Part shown: positions 56,824 to 64,000 of the stretch, piece after piece | Numbering within the stretch: position 1 is the first letter of the stretch | Layout: every line of letters begins with the position of its first letter | Assembly (NCBI GenBank): GCA_002633025.1 | Contig: NMRB01000390.1 | Location: 247,401-311,400 of the forward strand | Length of the DNA: 64,000 nucleotides | Source: Notospermus geniculatus | Lineage: Eukaryota > Nemertea > Pilidiophora > Heteronemertea > Lineidae | Direction of reading: 5' to 3' | Made by a program: the position numbers and the translations under genes | Notes under the pieces: generated by a model | Seen by the model: the letters and a program-made list of their open reading frames with translations, nothing else | Told to the model about the DNA's origin: nothing | Database searches by the model: none

Positions 56824-57109
56824 TTAAAGGACCACTGTATTGCATCTTTCTGTCGACAGCCGGTGCCACCGGCACCATGCTCCAATACTGTAGTTAAGCC
56901 TTTCGCCCCAGTGTTGGAGAATGTATGATTACAGTCTCGGTCACCCAGCCGCTGGGGATCGAACAAGTTTGTGTAGCAGTACTGCGGAACGAAACGGCTG
57001 GCTGCGCGAGACTAGTTGCATGCGGTAGTTTACCAAGTCGTTAATAGAGGTCTCCCCTTAACGTGGGTAGGTGTAACGCAGGATTGGGAAGCAATACTGT
57101 GGTCCTTTA
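56824..57109. mobile_element. AAAGGAGCACGG-type MITE, long variant
   Basis: Ends AAAGGACCACTGTATTGC and GCAATACTGTGGTCCTTT; internal cgacagccggtgccaccgg as in 11896-12085. Confidence 0.6.
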
Positions 57110-57420
57110 AGCTGCGGCCCCTCTGCCGAACTGTATGGGCCGAGAGGTAAAAACGGAAAGAACACAAAAATAAGTATGTAGACATGAAGTCAAAAATCTG
57201 TAGTTGAGAAAAAGTTACCTCATGTATTTCCAACACTGTCAAAGATGTCACACTTGAAGTTATATCCCTCGAATCTTGACATGTAATAGCACCACATCTG
57301 AATTTGCAATTGATGAATGCAGCAAAATCTACAGTTTATGAATGTTTATCTTGTACCGGTAGTTTCATTCAAGCACAATTCACAAGTTTTCGGCAACAAT
57401 ATCATTCAGCTTCTTAAATC

Positions 57421-60400
57421 TCATGAATTCAGGAGATCATTTCTGATATGCGAGTCCATGAGAATACTCTCCGTAACGGGATTATCCTCGGCAATCACTA
57501 CACTGTCCTGTTCCGTCTCCCCAGCTTCCTCGTCGGATAACTCGATCAGCAGGTTGTCATTCTCATATGTTGAGAAATAATACCTGAAAAAAAAAAGAAA
57601 ATTCCATCAGTGCCAGGGATGACATCGCGCAGGCGTTACAATCCTGGGACCTTATTCACAAAGCATACTTAAGAGTTGTGCATTCGTAGCGTCCTTTTAA
57701 TGGTTGACACACAACAGCTCCTGGAATGTTACGAATTCTTAAAACTGCTAAGAGAGCTTTGTGAATAAGGCTCCTGACCAGCAGAGCTTGGTTTTGCACT
57801 TAATAGGGGTATGGCATCATGAGAATCTCGGGTCATTTACGGTCGTACCCCCCTCGGAACCAAGTGCGAGAAGGGGAGCAGTTGTGAAGACCCTGGATGC
57901 GACGATGGGGCACGGCAAATCATTAGAAAAAACTTGACAGTTTCTAGAAAAACTGTTCCTAAAACTTACTGTGGTTGGTCCCAAATGCTAATGTCTGGTA
58001 ACTGTGAGATGTGTCCAGTTTCCTCAAAATGACGAAGAAGCTCATCTCTTGATTCAAATGTGGCATCACAGGAGAGACAGGCATTGTGGTAAACCTGGAA
58101 ATAAGGTCAAGGTCATATAAACCGATGGATCTGGTCAAGGTAAGAGAACATTCCTCATGAAATCGTAGCAGTTTCTACAGAACCAGCCATTTTTCTATTG
58201 GGTCAATCTAGTCAAAATACATGTACCATCCAATAACTACACTGTACAACCACATGACCTGCGACAGCAATGACATGAGTGATCTGCTCGGGAACAGATA
58301 CTGGTACATTCCCCCCTCGCTATTACAAACCCTTCGGGGTCCAAGGGTTAAGTTCATACTAACGCGCAGTTCGTAATATTGAGGATTTACATACATGTCA
58401 TGAAGTTTTGGGAGCCAGACGTTGGGTTCATAATATCCGGGAGTTCTTAAAATCGAGGTTCGTAAGAGCGAGGGTGCACTGTAGTTTGGTTGAGATCTTT
58501 GAATACCAGTACAAAATCCAGCGACTGAATCTGAAGGTACTTCGGACAAATTGCTCAGCCATGTACGGTGAGCACAGAAGGAACCTCACCTGGCGTCTGA
58601 TATAATTGACTAGTTTAACTTGAAGATAGAAATTCAGTTTTAGACGTTCCTTTATGGCATGCAGGTCAAAGTTGTGTGTATTCTTCATGTGGTCCATCAG
58701 GAGGTCACAGGTCGTTGCTAGGGTATCACAGAATAAACAAACAGCTTGGCTACCGCCATCATCCTTCCAGTCGCTCCAGTCACTGAAAATGGATATCGGC
58801 CTATTTTAGAATCACACAGAAAAATATGGGCCTGTTCCATCGAAGTCAGTATATATCATGCAACGCCAAGAAGAATCGGAGAGCAGAATATCATTGTAAC
58901 TGACAAACTGCTGCCGATAGTTTGTACTCACTCTCCAGCTTCAGAGTCACTGTCATCGGGATCATCAACCTCTGCCTGGAGAGTCTCCCAGTTTTTACCA
59001 AGTTCCTGAAATGATTGAAGAATGGAGACAAGATGTCAGATTTCTGTCTTAAGCAAAGCATGATTGCATATTGACCTCACACAATAATGGACTTTGTAAG
59101 AGAAAACTGGGTTACATACATACCAAGTAATTTACAACATAAAACTTGTCATAAATGGTATTTTGCGGGTTAATTTTCTTGTGTTGTTTCTTGCGCATGT
59201 GTTCCTTCAAAGTAAACCTGTCTTTGAAAGTTTTTTCGCAGTACAAACACTGCAATCTGAAAAAGAATTTGACCAATGTAAGGATGAAAGCGAGCAACCA
59301 GTGAAGAGAATTTGGCACGTTTTCAGCAGATGCGGGCAGCAAAAAGGACTTCATAATTTTTTTTTAACAAACTTACAACTTCAGCTTATCTTCCAGAAGA
59401 TCAAGGAACTCATCTGTGAATACTGAAAACAGAATTGTGATTAGGATTAATGATCATATTTTAGAAAGTCCAAACAATCAAAAGCGCCATCAACATCATT
59501 ACCATACTGTTAACACCGCTTCAGCCATGTCAGCAAGGCTGCTTTGATCAGCACAGAGTTACATACCAATATCTCTATATACAAATAAACCAAATTGCCT
59601 ACCAAGGTTATCTGGTTGTCCCACATTGAAGTTATGTTCCTTGGCCATATGATTGAAGAGATCTGCTCTATTTATATTGAATTCCTCCTTACAGAAGAGA
59701 CAAACTCGTGAAAATGACTCGGCATGTCGTTCCGTCTCTTGGTGATGAAGGACGTCTGCCTGAAAAGTTACAAATGAGAAGTATGTGAAACTTACAACAC
59801 ACGACATGAACTTAAACATACTGATAACAAGTTCAGGTTTGTAAGAAACTGATTCAGTTTTTCAGAAGACTGGATAACTGTCCAAATAACACACTGAGGA
59901 CTTCATCTTTTATGGACTTCATTTTTTATGGACTTACCAACTTCTCCTGTTGTAGCTTCTGCCTCAGTTCTTTATCCTCTGGAAGCATGTCACAGAGAAG
60001 GTAGTACTGTTCCTTGGGACCTGAAATGAGAGAGAGTCATAGGTATAGGATAGAACCCAGGTCATGTCAAGGCCCCAGTTTCTAATGCGAAATAAGAAAG
60101 GTATCTAGAGGACAGCTTTTGCACTGAGAAGTCAACTTGAGCTTTCGGCTGTCTTAAGTATAGCGTTTCAAAAGCAAGTACAGTGGCTGTCAAGTCTGCA
60201 CTTTCCTCCATCAGTTCACCTTGTTCTTTGAAAGAGCTTAATATTCCCTGGAGCTTACTCATGCTCTATTCCTAGTTTTTTGCACCAATGCTCCAAACTA
60301 ATTTCAAGGCCTGCAGATATCATGTCGATGTGTTATACCATAAATTATATGTTTTATACCTATATCTTCTTTTTTGGTGTTTGTGTTTATCACAGAACAG

Positions 60401-61275
60401 AACTCTGTTATGGTATTTTGGGTGAACCGTTCTCGCCAATATTCTATGTATCTGAAACAACATTAATAAGTCAGGTAGGTCAGGTAAAAAAGCCCCACTT
60501 ACGGCTCAGGTACTGAATTTTTAGAGGCTAAGACAGCCCCACCAACCACCAAAGTTATTAAAAAGAGAACTATGAAATCAATCCGAACATTCTTGAACTA
60601 CTTAACCCATAACTCAACTATCGATACTTACTGTTTGAAGTCTGCTATTAGCTTTACATCACCGATCACAAACTTGTGAATTTCAAGGAAATGCTTGAGG
60701 ATATCATTTATATTCTTTACATCATCAAATTGCTCTTCACAGAAAAGACACTTGATCAACTCAAGGGGCTGCAACACCTTCATAGATTTTGCCTCACCCG
60801 GTAGACTCAGAGGCTTTAGCACAGAATGTTCTGAAAGTGAAAAGAGCAACAACAGTAACACCTAGCTAGCTATAGCTAGACTGAAACCACTACATGTTAC
60901 ATCAGATGACAGAAGTAACATGATTTGCATGATTTATTCCCTACGCTAAGTAAGTGGTTTAAGTGGACAGGCATGTACTGCCCTATTGAACAGCCATGGT
61001 CTCTCTGGCTCTGTATTGTCACTACATGGGAAACACTGAAAAACGGGGAACATTGGGAGATGTTACACCGGCCCCTCATTCATTTCATTGATTTCTATTT
61101 TACTTTCACTGCGAAAATGCCAGCACCATCATCATCCATTTCATTGGTTCATTCCGTAACACAGAACTTCATCAATACATTCAACTGTCTTATGATTATG
61201 AGTAAAAGACAAGCGAATACATGAAATTATTGAGAAGATTTTACCACTTGAATGAAAAATATTCTCAGCAGCCAT
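57421..61275 (-). CDS. ZNF277: zinc finger protein 277
   Basis: Eleven exons in gene order: 61245-61275, 60632-60830, 60360-60451, 59938-60020, 59603-59759, 59377-59422, 59124-59256, 58932-59005, 58590-58782, 57970-58094, 57421-57583; 1296 nt, 431 residues (human about 450). C2H2-type fingers are visible at CLFCEEQ..H..H, VCLFCKEEF..HMAKEH, QCLYCEKTFKDRFTLKEHMRKKQH, VCLFCDTL..HMKNTH and ACLSCDATF..HFEETGH. Other family marks are YIEYWRERFTQNTITEFCSVI, KINPQNTIYDKFYVVNYL, DWSDWKDD, KLNFYLQVKLVNYIRRQV and YYFSTYENDNLL. In mammals it is reported to bind the ribosomal protein uS5 and Polycomb factors. ATG at 61273-61275 gives MAAENIFHSSG. The gene diverges from the P450 with 417 bp between start codons. 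Confidence 0.94.
57646..57775. repeat. GGGACC-TATTCACAAAG foldback
   Basis: Ends GGGACCTTATTCACAAAGCA and GCTTTGTGAATAAGGCTCC. In the last ZNF277 intron. Confidence 0.65.
58311..58484. mobile_element. pogo/Tigger-like MITE, copy 2
   Basis: Aligns with 698-874 from end to end; right end complement CAGTGCACCCTCGCTCTTAC. Confidence 0.6.
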
Positions 61276-61692
61276 TTTGAATTCTCATTGAGGGGAGTGT
61301 GAAGATAGTGCCACCAACCTCACCCTAGGAGAAAAGATGTCAGGCAAAAGTTCATTGTCTGTCTCTTTTTCATCCTCATTTGCTTCTTTTGACGACTATT
61401 TGGTGATATATATTACACAAATGTACATTTATCCACAGCTGAGTAAGGCTGGTGGTCAAATTAGCTCAAATGTCGCCAAATCAACCTCGATCCAGGGTTG
61501 ACCTAGTTCTGCACTGTGAGCTAAACTGGGTCAAACAAATTGACATACTTCACATGTATTCTTCATTAAAATCTCGATTTTCTCCGCTCCAGGAGCTCTG
61601 ATTACGAGTGCACAAAAACATGCACTTTCGTTAGTAACTAGCTAGTGATTTACACGATAGATTATACCGTATCAGACGAAGATTCATTCATC
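61276..61692. promoter_or_regulatory. bidirectional promoter region of ZNF277 and the P450 gene
   Basis: 417 bp between the two divergent start codons. No TATA box in a convincing position for either gene. ATGGC follows CAAA in the ZNF277 start context. Confidence 0.5.
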
Positions 61693-63499
61693 ATGATGGC
61701 AAAACGTTTGACATGTTTGGCCTTCAGTGGTCATGGTGGTCAACCTCTGGCTCTGCTGTCCCCTCTTCTGAACAGTTCATTGACAATGGCAACAAGATCT
61801 GGCAGAGCAGCAGCAGTGACAATAGGCCATTTACGTGTGACCTCCTATTGTACAGCAAATGTCGTTCAAGATTCCGGTGTCAAGGGCTTTGACGATATTC
61901 CTGGACCGAAGGGATTGCCGTTGATAGGAACGATGTTGGACTACAGACTTGGTGGGTACGGTACCACAACAGATTGTCCGCTGCAGTTTGCGGTGCGCGC
62001 GCAGGAGCAGTTTTCACAGTGTTTTGGATAATCCTTCGATGGTTTAACATATGGCGTGTTAATTATCCCAATATGCCTGTGAAGACCGCTCCGGTGCCGC
62101 AAACCGCAGCGGAATCCGTTGTAGTGGAAACAGGCCTTTAGTCATAAAGCATCCCAATTATTACTGCTATGACTGAGATGAGAAAGATCTACAAATTAAA
62201 GTGGCCAATATCAGATTTACCTACTTGATGATTGAGAACCAGAACTCTGATGTTATGATATAACTTGCCTGATTTCAGCATCACTTTATTACATTTTAAC
62301 CAAAAAATCTCCTATTTCAGGTCCATATAAACCGGCAAACTATCACAAGGCCCTTCTTGCCCGCCATGAACAATACGGAAATATATTCAAAGAGACAATT
62401 GCAGGTCACACTGCTGTTCACCTCTTGGACCCAGAATTCTTTAGGATTATGTTTCAATCTGAAGACAAGACACCACACGTTTCTCCACTTTTGGAAACTG
62501 TTCAAATGTATCGAAAGAAGAGGAATTTATCCCCAGGATTAGGAAATAGGTAATTTGACCCCAACCAAGGTCTTCCTCAGGCACTTTCTAGTAGAGATCC
62601 CAGAAGTGAATGAGCTGGATCCTAATTATGGATCAAGTTATAATAAAGAAACACTGAAAAAACAGGAAGGTGTGAAAAGTTAAGGTTGACTGCAAGAGTT
62701 GAATAGAAACATGGCCCCATTGTTGGGTGCTGGAGCTGATTACAAAGCTGTAGAAAAAGAAGATGTTTTAACATTTGTTCATCTGTAAATATCACATTTT
62801 TTCTGTACATTCTCAGCAATGGTGAGGAATGGTATCGCCTTCGCAGTGCAGTCCAACAAATGATGATGCGACCCAGAGAGGTGGCTGGCTTTTTCCATCT
62901 GGCTGAAGGCGTGGCCAGTGATTTCCTCGAGAGAATCAGGAAAATACGAGATGAGAATGACGAAGTGGGAGACTTCTTGAATGAGGTGAAGAAGTGGACG
63001 TTGGAAAGTATGTGAAGATTACTTCTCTGCACTGCTTTAAAGCTTGAAACGTGCTCTCCAATGGTAAAAGACAATACCGTACTCTATTAAAGATCAGGGG
63101 GAGTGTGTTCAACTGGAGTATTAGCAAGATTGCTTCATTGCAATTAGTGATACAAACTGAAGCTTTTTCTTCAATTAACCATTTACCCACAGATCGCCAG
63201 TGGAGATACTGGCTGGACAGTATTCAACATATAGGCCTGTACATCAAAACGTATCTGTCATTTATGAATACATGTGAACATCAACCATTGCCTTTACTTG
63301 CAGGCTCAGCCATGACATGCTTTGAAACCCGGCTCAGTGCCATGGATTGTGAAAGAACTTCAGATTTACAGGAAATGATTGATGCCAATAATGCCATCTT
63401 TGAACTCTCCACAAAATTATACTTCTCACTCCCACTCCACAAGTATTTTATTACACCTACATGGCAAACACTGCTCAACAGAGAAGACTTCTTCTACAG
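61693..63499 (+). CDS. mitochondrial-clan cytochrome P450, 3' part outside the window
   Basis: Four exons: 61693-61951, 62321-62549, 62817-63007, 63304-63499; phases close. The N-terminus (start ATG 61693; a second ATG follows directly) is rich in Ser/Arg without a hydrophobic anchor, as for a mitochondrial presequence, and leads to FDDIPGPKGLPLIGTMLDY. Then come GPYKPANYHKALLARHEQYGN, the EEWYRLRSAVQQMMMRP helix C segment with the WxxxR heme-contact motif, KKWTLESSAMTCFETRLSAMD, and a helix F/G region ending LLNREDFFYR. This order matches the CYP27/CYP24/CYP11-type mitochondrial clan. The oxygen-binding helix I, ExxR and the heme cysteine loop lie beyond the window, so the subfamily cannot be named. 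Confidence 0.87.
61960..62142. repeat. foldback directly after the P450 exon 1 donor
   Basis: Arms acagattgtccgctgcagtt and the opposed aaaccgcagcggaatccgtt; right end GTGGAAACAGGCCTTT is of the type seen at 41181-41321 and 41557-41722. The left arm starts about 10 nt after the splice donor. Confidence 0.5.
62552..62660. repeat. GACCCCAACC-family repeat at the P450 intron 2 donor
   Basis: Begins within 3-6 nt of the donor at 62550 and reads GACCCCAACCAAGGTCTTCC, then agctggatcctaat; the same parts occur at 63675-63890. Confidence 0.55.
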
Positions 63500-63674
63500 G
63501 TATGCAAACCCGCTAGTCCTATGGAGTGTTGGTGAATAAGGTCTTAGCTCCTCAGGACTATTAGTGTAGGGCACATCGAAACCACGAATAAGCTGCTCAA
63601 TGCATACTGTTCTCCCCTTCAAAAATATACATCATATCCAAAAATAAGGCACAAAAGGCGACACACAAAATGAT

Positions 63675-63890
63675 ATAAAAACTGAAGTCGTTCTCCAGAA
63701 ATTTTGCAAATTTTTGACCCCAACTGGGGTCTTCAGGCTGGCGCTTTCAAGTCGAGTTACCAGAAGTATAATGAGCTGGATCCCAACATTACAAGTAAAT
63801 TTTTACTTGTAATTTTGGGATCCAGCTCATTATACTTCTGGTAGCTCGACTTGAAAGTGCCAGCCTGAAGAAGACCCCGGTTGTATATCA
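63675..63890. repeat. foldback of the GACCCCAACCGGGGTC family
   Basis: Arms with GGCTGGCGCTTTCAAGTCGA and its complement; the centre is a perfect stem through agaagtataatgagctggat. Confidence 0.7.
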
Positions 63891-63935
63891 AAAATATACA
63901 CATACAGTATTTTGCGATATAATGTAAGCCGTGTG

Positions 63936-64000
63936 TCAATCAGTAAAACGGTGGTCAGTCAGTATACTGACTGTCTGTCAGTCAGTATACATATATTCAG
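63936..64000. repeat. simple repeat of GTCAGT/CAGTATAC units
   Basis: Short alternating copies of gtcagt and cagtatac at the window end. Confidence 0.5.

Noticed and set aside
60062-60262. Open frame MSKLQGILSSFKEQ... on the minus strand
   Set aside because: Lies in a ZNF277 intron; the coding phases close without it and it has no family match.

Overview
The window is a piece of an animal nuclear genome. Its genes are split by canonical GT..AG introns, and the exons read as clear orthologues of chordate genes: IRAK1, IPPK, DCAKD, SLC35C1, CFAP100/CCDC38, AMDHD1, ZNF277 and a mitochondrial-type cytochrome P450. The gene content, the IRAK family member and the very high density of short foldback DNA elements suggest a marine invertebrate deuterostome (cephalochordate, hemichordate or echinoderm), but the sequence alone does not fix the species. 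Two runs of N (12883-13178 and 51979-52105) and single Ns at 7181 and 47565 are assembly gaps. All exon borders were assigned by reading frame, splice-site consensus and family alignment from memory.

Layout: 324-5369 (+) the kinase C-lobe half and long tail of an IRAK1-like gene whose 5' part lies outside the window; 5370-15240 repeats and a gap; 15241-26701 (-) IPPK, which contains two separate tandem exon duplications; 29358-29643 (-) an isolated last exon of DCAKD; 30498-34906 (+) SLC35C1, complete; 34907-39027 repeats; 39028-50253 (-) a complete 14-exon CFAP100/CCDC38-family gene with one duplicated chimeric exon; 51544-55997 (+) complete 8-exon AMDHD1; 57421-61275 (-) complete 11-exon ZNF277; 61693-63499 (+) the first four exons of a mitochondrial-clan P450. 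Gene pairs are mostly divergent (CFAP100/AMDHD1, ZNF277/P450) or convergent (IRAK/IPPK, SLC35C1/CFAP100, AMDHD1/ZNF277). The genes are unrelated housekeeping, ciliary, metabolic and innate-immune functions; they do not form a pathway.

The non-coding part is dominated by small non-autonomous DNA transposons with inverted repeats: hAT-like elements starting CAG, pogo/Tigger-like elements, a Mutator-like element with a perfect 9-bp target duplication, TTAA-flanked elements, and a large set of foldbacks that share a short outer end (G3-CC-TATTCATAAA) but have unrelated stems. There is also a tRNA-derived SINE in two copies. Several elements are nested.

The most interesting signals are (1) the terminal four-exon cassette of IPPK present twice, with almost only synonymous differences and a readable junction, (2) a second in-frame two-exon duplication in the same gene, (3) filled/empty insertion sites visible between the duplicated copies, (4) a chimeric frame-breaking exon in the CFAP100-family gene, and (5) preservation of the head-to-head CCDC38-AMDHD1 gene pair known from human chromosome 12.
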